From the NCBI RefSeq assembly GCF_014851395.1, contig NW_024041150.1:35599585-35663584 (forward strand): DNA of 64,000 nt, written 5' to 3'. Below the pieces are notes generated by a model that made no database searches, was not told the DNA's origin, and saw only the letters and a program-made list of their open reading frames with translations. The DNA is from Micropterus salmoides (Eukaryota > Chordata > Actinopteri > Centrarchiformes > Centrarchidae). Below, piece by piece: positions 1 through 12,084 of the stretch. Position 1 is the stretch's first letter; each line of letters starts with the position of its first letter. Position numbers and translations under genes: made by a program.

Positions 1-900
1 TTAACATCTACATGCTTCCACTGGCTCAGATTATGAAAAACAACAAAATATGTTACCATAATTATGCAGATGACACACAGATTTACATAAACATTTCACC
101 AGGGGACTATGATCTCATACGGGTGGTGAATAACTGTATTGAACAGGTCAATGGCTGGATGTGCCAAAATTTTCTTCAACTGAACAAAGATAAAACTGAT
201 TGAAAGTCAGCGCTCGATTTCAATCTGTAATGTTAAGAACCACAAATCAAGCCAGAAATCTTGGTGTAGTCATGGACTCAGACCTGAATTTGAGGAGCCA
301 CATTAAGACAATTACAAAGTCAGCATACTATCACCGAAGAATATATCACGGATTAAAGGACTTATGTCTCAGCAAGACCTGGAAAAACTTATCCATGCAT
401 TTATCTTCAGTTGACTCGACTACAGTAACAGCGTCCTTACAGGGCTCCCTAAGAAATCCATCAGACAGCTGCAGCTGATTCAGAACGCTGCTGCTCGAGT
501 CCTCACTAAGACCAAAAAGGTGGATCACATCACTCCAGTTCTGAGGTCTTTACATTGGCTTCCTGTATGTCAAAGAATTGATTTCAAAATCCTGCTGTTA
601 GTTTATAAAGCACTAAATGGTTTAGGGCCAAAATACATTTCTGATCTTCTGCTTTGTTGCGAACCATCCAGACCTCTCAGGTCGTCTGGGGCAGGTCTGC
701 TTTCTGTCCCCAGAGTCAAATCTAAACAAGGAGAAGCAGCGTTCAGTTATTATGCTCCATATATCTGGAACAAACTCCCAGATAACTGCAGGTCTGCTGA
801 AACTGTCAGTTCTTTTAAATTAAGACTTTTCTTTTTACCATTGCTTTTAATTAAATATTTAAGATTTTTCTTTTTACCACTGCCTTTAACTAGTAGATTG
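1..900 (+). mobile_element. 3' part of an L2-type LINE reverse transcriptase, decayed
   Basis: This is the C-terminal part of a non-LTR retrotransposon polyprotein, cut by the left window edge. The reverse-transcriptase active-site motif YADDTQIYI lies at about 63-89. After a stop near 201 the similarity continues in other frames: an RNLGVVMDSDL block near 250-290 and, from 520 to about 835, a block containing LHWLPV and FKILLLVYKALNGLGPKYI, typical of L2-clade elements in fish. The reading frame is broken at least twice, so this copy is dead. After 810 an A/T-rich segment resembling TTAAGA-TTTTCTTTTTACCA occurs twice (about 820-845 and 859-885), which looks like a duplicated tail. Family assignment rests on remembered motif patterns; L2 is most likely, a related Rex-type LINE is possible. 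Confidence 0.85.
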
Positions 901-956
901 ATAACTTACACTGCACTGTACATAAACACACACACACGCATTATCCCTCCAGGCTT

Positions 957-1272
957 TAGAGATGGGCAATACCAAACATTTACAATTCGATATGATACCT
1001 GCCATTAATAACAAATATATTACAAAAGCAAATATGAGTACAATTAAAATTGTAGCCCAATATTTCACAGAAATAATATGATAAATAATAATACAATAAA
1101 TAAATAATTGTAACATGAAAGTGAATAAGATACATTTGAGTGGTTTTGGAAGTGATGCAGCCACCCATGTATTTTATTTGTATAATTTTATTTTAATTAT
1201 TTTTTATGAATCTATACCAAATGAGTATAGCTTGTAAATTTCGATTCCACAGTATCGATCTGCGCATCCCTA
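957..1272. mobile_element. Short non-autonomous hAT-like element
   Basis: The segment begins TAGAGATGGGCA and ends TGCGCATCCCTA, an imperfect terminal inverted repeat. It is flanked by CCAGGCTT (949-956) and CCAGGATT (1273-1280), an 8-bp target-site duplication with one mismatch. An 8-bp duplication and TAG...CTA ends fit the hAT superfamily. The 316-bp interior is AT-rich and has no transposase reading frame, so it is a MITE-type copy. Confidence 0.7.
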
Positions 1273-1280
1273 CCAGGATT

Positions 1281-2244
1281 TGCTTGGACGGAGACAATCA
1301 ATACATACAGTGAGTGGCTGGGATCCAGCACATATTGTTGATCTTTTACCCTGTTTTTCATTTCAGTTTTGTTCTATGTCGCTCCACCTACTCATCCCTC
1401 TCCCTCTATAGAACTGCGTACACGTGAGTGTGTGTATTAGCATGTGCGTAGGAAGGTGTGATCTCGCACAGTCTTGCTGGTCACACACACACACGCCCTA
1501 CAACACTAACAAAACAAAACATTTGTTGCTTGTGTAACATGCCAGCTGTTCCTGCAGTGGATGCTCTATATAAGCTGTTGTTATTTAGTTTTAATTATCA
1601 ACTTTCTCACTCTGCAAATTGATGTGTGACATGTGTGTGGACGTACACGCACCATCATGAACACCCACATGCATACTCCAGTGTCCGTGGTTACGTAACA
1701 CAGATGCAGTTGGATATTCCTAAATACTGAAGAGTTTCATTCAGCCTTTACTGCATATATTTGACTTGTCAAAGCAACCAAGGAGACTGTCTTAGTTGTA
1801 AACAATCATCTTCACATAGCTGATGACTTTAATAATATTCCACTGTACATTTTAATTTTATTGCAGCAATGATTTGTGTGGGTGTTCACATGCTGCAAAC
1901 ATTTTGTCGTGTTTGTATTATATGAGAAGGACTTCCAGCTTATTTATTTTTTTCTATGAATCATTCCCGTTCTCACCCTCCACACTGAGGCATGTGCCAC
2001 CTCGTGAATCTGCCATCTGTCAAAAATAAACATGTGGAGCTTTTAAATTAGTGATGATGATGATGATGATTCAGACTGTCTAGTAAATCATGCCATTTTC
2101 TCTTGCCATTGTTATTTTTTTTCCCAGTAGCTACATCAAATGAATGACAAACGACAAATAACTGTATTTGGTTATTTGCTGTGCTATTGAATGTCATTTG
2201 CAAAAAATTGATTTAGAAAGCATACAATTAATATGTAAGTGAAG
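1281..2244. other. Non-coding spacer with small simple repeats
   Basis: No gene is visible. The stretch holds GT/CA-rich patches around 1420-1500 and a (GAT)n run at about 2052-2070. Stop codons are frequent in all frames. Confidence 0.6.
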
Positions 2245-2482
2245 TTGGCCAAAAGTATATAGATGCAGAAATATGTTTACCTCCTTTTTCCAAAGACATT
2301 CAGGCTTTCCATCAGCTTTCTGAACCTGGCTGCAGGGAGTTGCTCTCATTCAGCCACAAGAGCATCGAGGAGGTCCAACACTGATGTTGGGTGATAAGGT
2401 CTGGCTCACACTCGGTGTTTCAGTTCATCCCAAAAGTGTTAGATGGGGGAAGTCAAGGCTCTGTGCAGGCCAGTCAAGGTCC
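2245..2482 (-). mobile_element. Tc1/mariner-like transposase relic
   Basis: On the - strand, reading from about 2482 toward 2285, the DNA encodes a broken version of the C-terminus of a Tc1-like transposase. It starts at the LDWPAQS block, continues HFWDELKHRV, and then LVAE and QLPAARFRK after internal stops. In the family the segment LDWPAQSPDLNPIEH carries the third catalytic acid; here the residues after LDWPAQS are scrambled by indels. The left end has TTGGCCAAAAGTATATAGAT, resembling the terminal repeat that reads GGCCAAAAGTATGTGGA in related fish elements. Only this end of the element remains. Confidence 0.75.
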
Positions 2483-2499
2483 TTCCTAGGGCAGCTCCC

Positions 2500-5472
2500 T
2501 AGGGGGGCTGAGCTCAAACACACACAAAGAGTGAAGTCACGGGACAGCAGAGCAGAGAGGCTGCGATGGAGACAGTGAAGTGAACCAGGTGAATTGAAGA
2601 TCAATACTCAAGTTGATGACAACTACGCTTATTACTGTAAGCAAGTGCAATAAAACCTTCACTCAATACACCTGTTCAACAAGCATAAATATGTAGATAT
2701 TATTTAAAAATTTGCCTTATCCACAGTGTATCACTGTAAGCACCTATAGCAAATACCAAATTGTTACAAACAAGCTAATGTGAAAGCTGGGAGATCACGC
2801 TGAGGTCTTTTACATCAGACAAACAGGCAGTTCAGGCTGGTTTTAGTGAGGTTTTGAAAAAAAATACTTCTCAAAAGAACGCAAGTCAACAAAAAGCAAA
2901 CCTTGGCTGTGAGCTTCCAGCAGGTCTGCACCTGAACTGAACTTTCAACTCCAATAATAAAAAAGTCCTTTGCTTTTGAAGAGGGAGTTAAAATAACATT
3001 TCTATGTAAAACTATTTTTAATCATTATTCTGATAGTCCTAACATAGAAATGCATGCATTCAAAAACATTATAGGTTGTTTAGGATAGAAAGAATATTCC
3101 CTGAAACACCCCCCATACTCTACTTAATATGGTACAGTCTGAGTACCCACTTCTATAAAGCCCATTGGATGCTCTCACTTCCTGTTTGGCAGTTTGGATC
3201 AAACCACAGCAGGTAATATGGTTGTGAGCTCATGCAACAAACATTTGGAACACTCAGGGTTAAAAGAAAACAATGACTGTGGTTACATTGGAAACTAATT
3301 GCAGCGCTTATCAAATTAATACTGAAAGTATCCTCCTCACATTATGGTTTTTAAGTAGTATGTAAGAGTAAGTATGTTTATACTTATGCAAACAAGATGA
3401 TTTGTCAGCTGTTGTGTTTAACAATTTTTCATTGTAAAAATGTTTTTTGTGGTTTCAATATTTATGCTGTATCTTAATTCAGGCCCTTCCATACTTACAC
3501 TTGCTAATTTGAGTGAGTATGGCAAAATGCAGAGTACTATGACTTCCCCTGGCCGGCGTACTCATAAAGTTAAGTAATGATGGACACTGCTCACCCTCAA
3601 GAGTCGCTATCTTGGCTACGTTGGGTTGGACCACGAACCTACTTTGAAACTTGTGAAAATGGCCGTTGCGGAAGCTGCAGCGGTTGCAATTAAACATTCA
3701 AGCAAGTAAGTTTTCATTTTTAATAAAATTGAATTGATGTCAAGTGAGCAAACAAGCCGGCAGATATTTTGTTGGATGACAATTATAGTCAAACGTTGGC
3801 GATAATGACCCGTCTGGAAGTACCTGAATTGAGACATCTTTTGATTCACAGAGGATATATCCTGCTGGAGCACTAAAGGGGCTCAGTGATGGATGAGTGT
3901 ATCCTTAATTTCAATCCATGCGTCCTAAAAGATTTACTCGAGTGCCCTTGCACATAACTTCAATCCCACCAGCTTCAAGGACATTGATCAGTCTTCCTTA
4001 GTAGACCGTGTTCCCTGGAGTGAGCACATTAACCAACAACATTTAATGAATATAAATTATATTGAATGTCCTGTATCCTGGAATTTCACCTCCTGTACAG
4101 CATCTTCAGGAGTCATATTGGTGGTAGACAGCACTCAAAAAGCACAGTGGTTCAAAAACGTGTATGGTGTTGATGTGTTTTAATTGTGTTATATCTTGCA
4201 ATTGGTAAAGTAACTACAGTTTCCTTGCATGAGTATATGAGTTTGCCTTGTGCTTAGTGTTAATTTCTGTGCTATTGTCAGGACGTATGTTGTTTAACCA
4301 CTGACGCATCTGATTGATTGGTGTTTAGAAAACTGTCAGCTTGAAAGCTAGCAGCTAACCAACACACTGTCACAGTTTCACAATACTATGGAGTAAGCTA
4401 GATATCTACGATAAAACTGAGTTTAAATTAAGATAAATTATTATCTTTATATCCAGCTGTAGGGTATTACGTATCATTCAGACCATTTAACACTGCAATT
4501 GTACAGCAATGATGTTTGTACTGTAAACCGGAAAGCTGGAAACGTAGAGTAGAAGAGTGTCATGCAGGCATAGCATGTGTGAGTTAACAGTAGATGATGG
4601 CAGATGAGGTGAGAGGTACAGATGGCTCTGAACCAAAGGTTTAGGGAGAATGAAGTGGCCTTTTTGTGTGATGTAATGATGCTTCACAGTGGACACAATG
4701 GAGATGTCTGCGGAATAGGCAGCAAAATAGCCTTTTCATTCACCGCATGAGTGTGCTGCATGTGGCTGTTGTTGCTGTGCTCTGCATTTTGCAGCACTAA
4801 CACTAACCCACTGCTGCTCAGATATTTTCTAAAACCATTTATTGTAAGTTGGTAAATTAATTTCCCACAGGCACTTTAGTAAACCACTACAACTGTTTGA
4901 GGTTTGCGCCTCTGTATTTATCTTGCCACCACTGCAAGTACTACTTTTTTTTCTTACTACGGTTTCCAGCCTTTCATTATTGTATAGCTATTAGTTTTAT
5001 AGGCTTTTGTACATATTCTGTAATCAAGAATTGTATTTTTACTTAAAGGTTACATTCAGAGTTTCTCATCAAAACACATTTAATTCAATCCTAAGGCCTA
5101 ACAAACATGTTGAGTGCATTTTCTACATTGACATTTGGAGTGTCTTTCTTTTGAATGTTTTGAAACTCGCATTGTTTACATTCTTCTCTTCTCTTAATGG
5201 TGCAGTGTTTCCTTTTACAACACATTACCTGCCCTCTGTGGAAGCATAAGGGACTATATTAAAATTACAATGTAAACTTTGTTAGAATATGTAATTCCAC
5301 CATAGCGTTTAACATTTCCATATGTCTGTGTTGTAAAACTGAAACACTGAAGTCTTAGTTTATGCAACTCGGATGTTTAAAGTTTTCTAAATTACTGTAT
5401 ATTTAAAAAATAGATTTTTGCATCAAATCTTAAGTATGAAAGAATACTCCACCAGTCTAACATTACAGCAGC
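2500..5472. other. Non-coding AT-rich DNA, no gene seen
   Basis: Six-frame reading shows only short, compositionally biased frames. A poorly defined dispersed repeat may occupy about 3100-3560. I see no splice-bounded coding block, RNA gene or transposon end that I can defend. Confidence 0.5.
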
Positions 5473-5485
5473 AGAACCAGAGATA

Positions 5486-5697
5486 TCCATCCATTATCAA
5501 TAACCTTATCCTGTGCAGGGTCACGGAGGGCTGGAGCCAATCCTAGCTGACGGGGTGCAACCTGCCACTTCATCACAGAGTTGACACATAGAGACAAACA
5601 ACCATTCGCACCTAAGGACACGGGGAGAGCATGTAAACTCCACACAACATCAAGACCTTCTGGCTGTGAGGCTAACCACTGCACCACCGTGCCGCCC
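5486..5697 (-). mobile_element. Abundant fish retroposon fragment with target-site duplication
   Basis: The segment contains phrases common to a very abundant fish dispersed repeat: GGGTCACGGAGGGCTGGAGC, ACACATAGAGACAAACAACC, CACGGGGAGAGCATGTAAAC and a right end CTAACCACTGCACCACCGTG. It is flanked by AGAACCAGAGATA (5473-5485) and AGAACCAGATATA (5698-5710), a 13-bp duplication with one mismatch. That is the mark of target-primed reverse transcription. Strand is uncertain. Several internal blocks are missing compared with the fuller form I remember. Confidence 0.75.
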
Positions 5698-5824
5698 AGA
5701 ACCAGATATAGTATTTTTTTATTTCACACATTCTTCTTTGTCAAACCCTTGAGCCTACAATACCCCCAATCAGAGAAGTTTTAATTGCCCTGAAGCCCTA
5801 AGCGACCATCCCTTCAAATATTTA

Positions 5825-6443
5825 TTTTACTCCGTTTTCCCTTGATAACAAGATAATTTTCTTGTGATCTTGAGATAACAAACCATTGGTGAATACAATT
5901 TGTTTAGGATAATTTCAGTGTAGTTTTCAGTGTGACTGGTTAGCTTAATTGTAGATCACAGGACTTGCAATCTAAAGTTTGCAGGTTTAACTTCTGCTCT
6001 CAATGCTTTTTTTTCTTCTTTTGTGTGCTTTTTTTTTTTTTATCCTCTTCAACAAAGTTGTTATGAAGAGATTCAGGGGAATCTAATCACTCATTCCCCG
6101 ACAGCTATTTCAAAGCTTCCAAAATATCCGGTAATGTGTAACGTTAAATGGATTCCCCTGAATGAGGAAATTCCTATGCCTGGGAATGATGGGGAAATGA
6201 AAAATCCATAGGTTGATGGATGCGGACCCAATCACCAGTCTCTTCATAAGAACGTTTTTAAAGAGGATTTTGAAAAAGAAAAAAGTTGGTCTTGCTGCCA
6301 GAGTATAAGTCTTGTGCTCTGAGCAAACCAGCAACACTGATATGCATAGTGAAATTACCATTAAAGCACTGTGTTAAACTACTGTTTTGTTATATCAAGA
6401 TCACAAGAGAATTATCCCGTTATCACTGGAAAACGGAGTAAAA
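5825..6443. mobile_element. Inverted-repeat DNA element (MITE), about 620 bp
   Basis: The left end TTTTACTCCGTTTTCCC is followed by about 45 more bases that reappear, reverse-complemented, at the right end finishing GGAAAACGGAGTAAAA. The inverted arms are about 60 bp with roughly 85 percent identity by eye. Subterminal inverted pairs are present too: TTATGAAGAGA near 6061 against TCTCTTCATAA near 6239, and ATTCAGGGGAATC near 6071 against GATTCCCCTGAAT near 6150. No transposase is encoded. Superfamily not recognised. Confidence 0.8.
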
Positions 6444-8500
6444 AAATGTTTTAATGGAAGGGCTTTCGTACTATAGGGAAAACCTGTAACGCTAAATATG
6501 GCGGTTAAGAAGAACAACTGTAAACAAACAAGCATGTACAACAACGCTGTTGTGAAAATAACATAGATTAATGATGGTACATGGAACACATGAAGCCAGA
6601 GGAATGCAATCACCTTATTACACACTTAGTTTAGTGAACTGTTTATTTTAGTTTTTGCTTAATGATGCTGTTTTGAGCAACAAGAGTGTATTGATTATTG
6701 ACAAATGTAGATTGACATTTACCTCTCCTTCACTCTGTAGGACTAGAGCCTGCGATACCTAAAAATCAGGCAAAAACATCAAATTAAAACTGTGCAACGT
6801 GTTTCAGCGTCGTCAAGGTAACATGATAATGTGGCAAAGTGCTGTCCTGTTCATGTTTACAGCATTTTGAGCCCTTGCAGCCTCTTAAACTCAATCACTT
6901 TTCAAGTGATGTCAGTCACCACCCTTGGCTGCAACCAATACAGCTACTAGTTCAACTACTGCTTCATGTGTCCTTCTCACATAGTACAGTGTATTAGCAG
7001 CAGTGACAGATAGTGATGGTGGGTGTGTTTTTTTTAAATTCTCATAGCAGCATGTCACATCATTAGCAGCCCAGTATTTGCGCTGCGTGTATACAGCCTG
7101 GTTGTAAAAGCTAACAGGATGTGTTGCTGTGGTCTTTGAGGTTCCCACCTGTTTGCTCACTCTGTCTTGTGTTCTCATGGAAACCAATATGGTGAAGAAC
7201 CAGGGCCAATCAGACACACACAATGGCCTCTTTGTTTTTCCATGTGTGTCTCTGTGTGCGTTAACAGTGTGTCCATCTCTGCTCGCTTGTTTTTGCTGCT
7301 GCTTGCGTTGTTGACCTCTAAATTGTACTATGGCTCCATCACGCAGTGCACTCGCCTCATTCTAACTCTCCATGTTCACCTGTAATATTCATTCAAAGCT
7401 GTTAAAGTTTGACGTGCAGTCTGGCAGCTCATAGTAAAGCTTCTGCATTAGGTTTGACTTCAAATGGCAGATGACTGAAATGTTCCTGATCTATGTATTC
7501 CACAGGGGTATTTATAGCTTCAATAGATCTCAGAGGGGTGGAGGTACTCACTTTTCCCCATCTTTTCTGTCTCTCTATATACTGTGCGCCCTTTCCTTGC
7601 TTTTTACAGTATGTTTGCTCATTCATGCTTTTGTCTCCTCTCCTTTTTTAACCTCTTTTCTCCATAGTAAGGGCTATCTATCACATTTTATTGTCTGTTT
7701 TTTCCATTCAGGGAATCTCGCTTCAAATCCACTTAGTAGCTGTTCCACAGCATTCAATCGTACACAAGCTTCCTCAGCATATGTAATTTTCCCAGTTGTT
7801 GTGGAATTGCGGATGTTTAAATTTTCATGTTTTTAAGCAAACATGAATGAGAAGTCCTTAAAATACTCAGGAAAATAATGGAAATTCAAGCATACAGGAA
7901 GATGAGCTGAGGAAGATCATGTAATTTTCTCCAGATCATCAAGATGCAATCTAGATCAGCTACTAAATGGCGGTGGTTTTGTAATTGTCTTTCCAAACTT
8001 AAGAATCAAGGTTGAATTTCAACATATAGAACTTTGAATACCCTCATGGTCCAACTCGGCAACAGATCATCAAAATGTACCAGAAAACCGCAGTTTTACA
8101 GACCACATAGAAACAGAAAGTAGTCCTCCAAAAATCCAAATTTGTTTTTAATGTCTCTTACTGTATTGTCTGATGTCAAGTAGTGTCAATCAAATTGTTA
8201 AAAGGAATTTTGGTTGTTTCTGACTTTGAGAACAGACACACAGTGAAGTTTAGACCAGTGCGAGTCCATCAACATTCAAACACGCCACATTACTCCAGTA
8301 AACAATGTCTTTTTTACATCAAACTATATTTCCTTCATCAGCCTGGTGTCTGAGGTTGTTTCCGTTTTCCTTATACACTGTCCATCAAGCAGTTATATGA
8401 TTTATACATCACCATAGATAAGTATCCAAATCATCATTCTTTTCTTTTAAATTACAAAATACTATTACTCTTAGTGTATATAACATTTACAAGAAAAATA
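6444..8500. other. Non-coding DNA, no gene seen
   Basis: No coding exon or RNA gene is supported. The longest frames (for example 7471-7836 +) are pyrimidine-rich and lack splice context or recognisable motifs. A short block around 7841-7867 (AACATGAATGAGAAGTC) recurs near 38738, so part of this stretch is dispersed repeat. Confidence 0.5.
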
Positions 8501-9801
8501 TAAATGACCATAAAAATAAAACACAAAAATATCATTAAGCAATCTTTTACTTACAATCTTTTCACTTTACCTCGCCATTTTGAAACACACGTTGTTAAAG
8601 TTGTGAAATGTTGCAGTTTGGTTAGGTTCAGGCACCAAAAGTACTTGATTAGGGTTAAGAAAACATCATGGTTTGGGATTAAACTATGTTCCTCAGTTAA
8701 CACGTAAGTTAAGTAACGTTACTTCTGTAAGTTACGCAACTAACTTAAAAAAAATTTAAGCTGTAAGCAGCGTTGGGCGGGCCCTCGCACTTGTAGCATA
8801 TTCTGGAGCTCTGCCGGTGCGGCTGTGAATTTGCTACGCGGTTCCGACACTGCATGAAGGTGTTATGTCACTTCCTGTGTCCACTATGTGGAGCTACATA
8901 GCACTTGCCGCTATGAATATAAATCGGTATTGGTGTGTAGATGTCTTAGGGGTGGGAGAGTTATCAAGCACGTAAAGTTTTGTTCAGATGTGAGCACTGA
9001 AGTACACTGAAGTTATAATAACTTCCTGTTTCATGGCGAATCATCGACGCCACGGACACGCCCATTGACAAAAACTCACAGATAGCACAACTTTTCATCG
9101 TCAATGCCTTTAGAAGGCACCGCACAAATCTGAAGTCAGTCCGACTAAATTCCTAGGAGGAGTTTGTTAAAGTATGGAGTGTGTAAATCATCCAAAATTG
9201 ACCATAAAATTCAAAATGGACGACTTCCTGTTGAGTTTAGGATACGGGTTCTTGAGGCTTTTTTGTGCGTCTTGATGTGATACATGTCCCCAGAAAATTT
9301 CGTGCATGTAAGTTGAACGTGGACGAGGGGCAAATTTTTTCCAATTTTCTAGGTGGCGCTAGCGAGTCATTTTGCCACGCCCATGCGCGAAACCCATAAA
9401 ATACAAATTTTTCACCACTTCTGACAAAGGTTGAGTTTTCGGGTATGTTTAGGCCCCCAAAATTGAGCTTACTTTGCAGAAAAAAGAAAAAAGTAATAAT
9501 CTTTACAGTTTCAATAGGGACCTCACACGGTTCGTGCTCGGGCCTTAATAATGTTGACTTTTTGTTTCTAATGGGAAACGACCACTGGTCTTCTGCTTGA
9601 AAGTCCAGTTTCTGGCTCTCCATCCACCCCAACCACTTTCATACTTGGTCTTTTCTCTTAAATGTCATTTACCAACTTTCACCGTCCAAAAGTGACGCTA
9701 CAGGGCTTCCCCCACTGCATTAAACTATGACACTATGGGGCTCCCAAGTCTTGACCATGCGTCCATATGTGATGAGCTGGGAGTGAGATCAGGGTTGTCT
9801 A
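8500..9801. mobile_element. Inverted-repeat element interrupted by a second element
   Basis: Parts at about 8580-8745 and 9547-9801 match, in order, the element at 41741-42382. Shared blocks include GTTGTGAAATGTTGC, GGCACCAAAAGTACTTG, GTTAACACGTAAGTTA, GTCCAAAAGTGACGCT, CAGGGCTTCCCC and TCTTGACCATG. The right terminal repeat is present near 9750-9800; the left one is not recognisable. Between the two halves sits foreign repeat DNA, listed separately. Superfamily not recognised. Confidence 0.7.
8758..9546. mobile_element. Dispersed repeat nested inside another element
   Basis: This insert splits the flanking element. Its ends carry related inverted motifs, GGGCGGGCCCTCGCAC near 8775 and CGTGCTCGGGCC near 9532. 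The interior has phrases seen elsewhere in the window: TTCCTGTTTCATGGCGAA (about 9025; also near 52420) and GAAGTCAGTCCGACT (about 9131; compare AAGTCAGTCGGACTTACG near 11010). I recognise it as an abundant non-coding fish repeat but cannot name the family. No protein is encoded. Confidence 0.65.
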
Positions 9802-10375
9802 AGAACATTGGTTTTGAACAACCTTTTAGGGCAGCAGTTGCGGCAGTGTGTGACGTCAGCATGCCGTTTTGCGTCTCATCTGGCTGTCAGTCACTAGCCT
9901 TAGCATCAGCTAGCTGGCTATTGAGCAGGCAAATGGCTAACAGACGCCTCAGAAATGATACCAAACACACTAAGATAGTTCAGTTTTACAACTTTTGAAA
10001 ACATACATTTGTAGACAAATTCGGCTTGTTTGTCCATCGTCATGTGAATTCTTTTGAGCTGCGGCAGGCACAACGATTTATGGGTAATTGGTAGCAATGG
10101 GATAGCATCAATGCTGCCTTCAAAACTGACTGTGACTGGGGCAGTTTGAAGGCATCATATGAGGAAAAGATCATTTGATCTGTTTTGAACACCACCTGAT
10201 GACTCACTGTCCAGTTAGACACCTTTCTACCTGATTCGAACAGAGCCTATTTCTTGGCATTGACCAGTAACTTCCTTGAAATCCCCGCTGGTTATCTGAC
10301 AGCTGCTCACAGCCAAGAAATTGTCTGGCACATAACCATCTGTAAAACGATGAACTGCCATTTTTTACACATACA

Positions 10376-10376
<1 letters not shown>
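9802..10376. other. Non-coding DNA, probably repeat-derived
   Basis: No gene is visible. The frame at 9735-9998 begins in the element before it and has no recognisable motif. Confidence 0.45.

Positions 10377-10377
<1 letters not shown>

Positions 10378-10421
<44 letters not shown>
10378..10421. repeat. (AT)n microsatellite
   Basis: About 44 bases of uninterrupted TA dinucleotides. Confidence 0.95.
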
Positions 10422-10424
<3 letters not shown>

Positions 10425-10425
<1 letters not shown>

Positions 10426-10600
10426 CAGCTGTAGAGGTGTTGGCAGGTGGATTTTGTTACCTTCAGACACAGACAGGCTAGCGGTTTCCCCTTTTTGCTA
10501 AGCTACATGTTTAGTGTACAGACAGGGGCGAGGCACCATCTTTTGGCAAGAAAGCAAAAAAGGGTATTTCCCAAAATATCTAACTATTCCTTTAACCCAT
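10425..10600. repeat. Dispersed fish repeat fragment
   Basis: The segment shares CTAAGCTA-type text, GTGTACAGACA, GGCAAGAAAGCAAA and a right end TATCTAACTATTCCTTTAA with a common fish short repeat. A sister fragment is at 13385-13565. Confidence 0.55.
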
Positions 10601-10670
10601 CAGGTTATCTCCACTTTTCAACAAACTGCAAATTCTGGACTCCTCCAATGGTAAAAATACATAATAATAA

Positions 10671-11269
10671 TAATGTAGCCGCAAGTGGCGATTTGCGGGT
10701 TCAAACCTTTTTTTTGCAAAATCGCCATCAAAATAATTTCACACACATGGTTCAATATTGTTACAAAACACATCCTGCAAGTTTTGTAATGAGTATTTCT
10801 TATCGACATTCTTTATACAACTTTTAATAGGCTTGATCCAATGATGATTCACTGAAAAGTTGGTGGCAATCGGAGCTACGGTCTAGGAGATGTCAAAAAT
10901 GTGATTTTCAAATAATTCAAAATGGCGGAAAAAAATCTAGGCGGACCTTAATAGACCCTTCAGGCTTTTTGTAGAGCTCATTGAGCTGCACCTGTGTGAG
11001 AAATTTTAAGTCAGTCGGACTTACGGTGTAAGGGACATGGCCTTTCAAAGTTTGCATTTTTAAGACTTAATTATAGCGCCACCATGTGGCCGATTGGGTT
11101 CATATTTCTATGGAAGCTGATGCACACCATTTCCAGTTATTCCCCCAAGTTTCATGTTTGTAGCTCATTCCAGCTCATGGGAATTTGAGCCGGTGTGGCA
11201 GACAACAATAAAATAATAACAAACAGACAAAAAAAATAGGGTTCTACCACTTCGCTGTTCGAACCCTAA
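10671..11269. mobile_element. Non-coding dispersed repeat, about 600 bp
   Basis: The left end TAATGTAGCCGCAAGTGGCG and right end TTCTACCACTTCGCTGTTCG are weakly inverted relative to each other. The interior carries AAGTCAGTCGGACTTACGG, GGACATGGCC, TAGCGCCACCATGTGG and GCTCATTCCAGCTCATGG, a style of repeat abundant in fish and related to the insert at 8758-9546. There is no open reading frame of note. Confidence 0.6.
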
Positions 11270-12080
11270 ATATATTAGATTTATATCCAATAGCTGATTT
11301 TCAACTCAAATAGTTCAAATTAATATCAGAAAAAACATGTTGATACCATCAAATCTTTAAACATTGCAAAGCAAGAATATATAAATATTCACAACACAAA
11401 GGTTTTAAACATTTTATTCTTGATAAGAATATTCTTGAAAAACAGACACTATCTTTCCATGCTTTTATAAGTGCTTGTATCCTGTGGAGGTAAATAGCAT
11501 TTAGACATTCGCATTTAAGTTTTCAGATAACGAAAATAATGATCCAGCATATCACTAATCCTCATCACAGACAGACATCACAACACTGAAAAATTAAAGA
11601 AGATTTTCCCTCTTTGCTGCTGTCTTCTACTTTAATTCCTCCATCTCACCTTTTCTCTCTTTAGGAGGCACCATCCCCCCCCCCCCCCCCCCACTCTTGT
11701 CTGCTGCTCTATGTCTCTCTTTTTTAAAGCCTCCTCCCATCCCATGCCTCATTAGCGTCATTACCCAGTATCATTGATCAAAGTGGCTATGGCAGATTAC
11801 AATTAATAATTGATGCTTTTAAACATCTTATCATTTGCTTATCATGCCTTCAATAACTAGTCTTCCTTCTCTTTTTTCCCCTAATTTCCCACTGCATGCT
11901 GAGTCTGTTCCTGCACCCACCAGGTTCATTTTCTAGATAATTTTTGTTTAATGGACGAGTAAATCACTAGGTGGCAGCATAGTAACACATGGTCCATACA
12001 TTTTCAGACTAGTATATAAATGAACTGAACAGACTGTATCGTGTGGGCTGCTAAGTGTGTGAAATTTGTGTAAAATGTGA
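11270..12080. other. Non-coding DNA with a poly(C) run
   Basis: AT-rich DNA without a gene. The 18-base C run at 11675-11692 follows a pyrimidine-rich block. Confidence 0.55.
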
Positions 12081-12084
12081 CAAG

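Noticed and set aside
5937..6003. tRNA-like text (GGTTAGC...GGTTTAACTTCTG)
   Set aside because: The T-arm does not match GGTTCRANYCC and the stems pair poorly. At best it is a decayed tRNA-derived piece inside a MITE.
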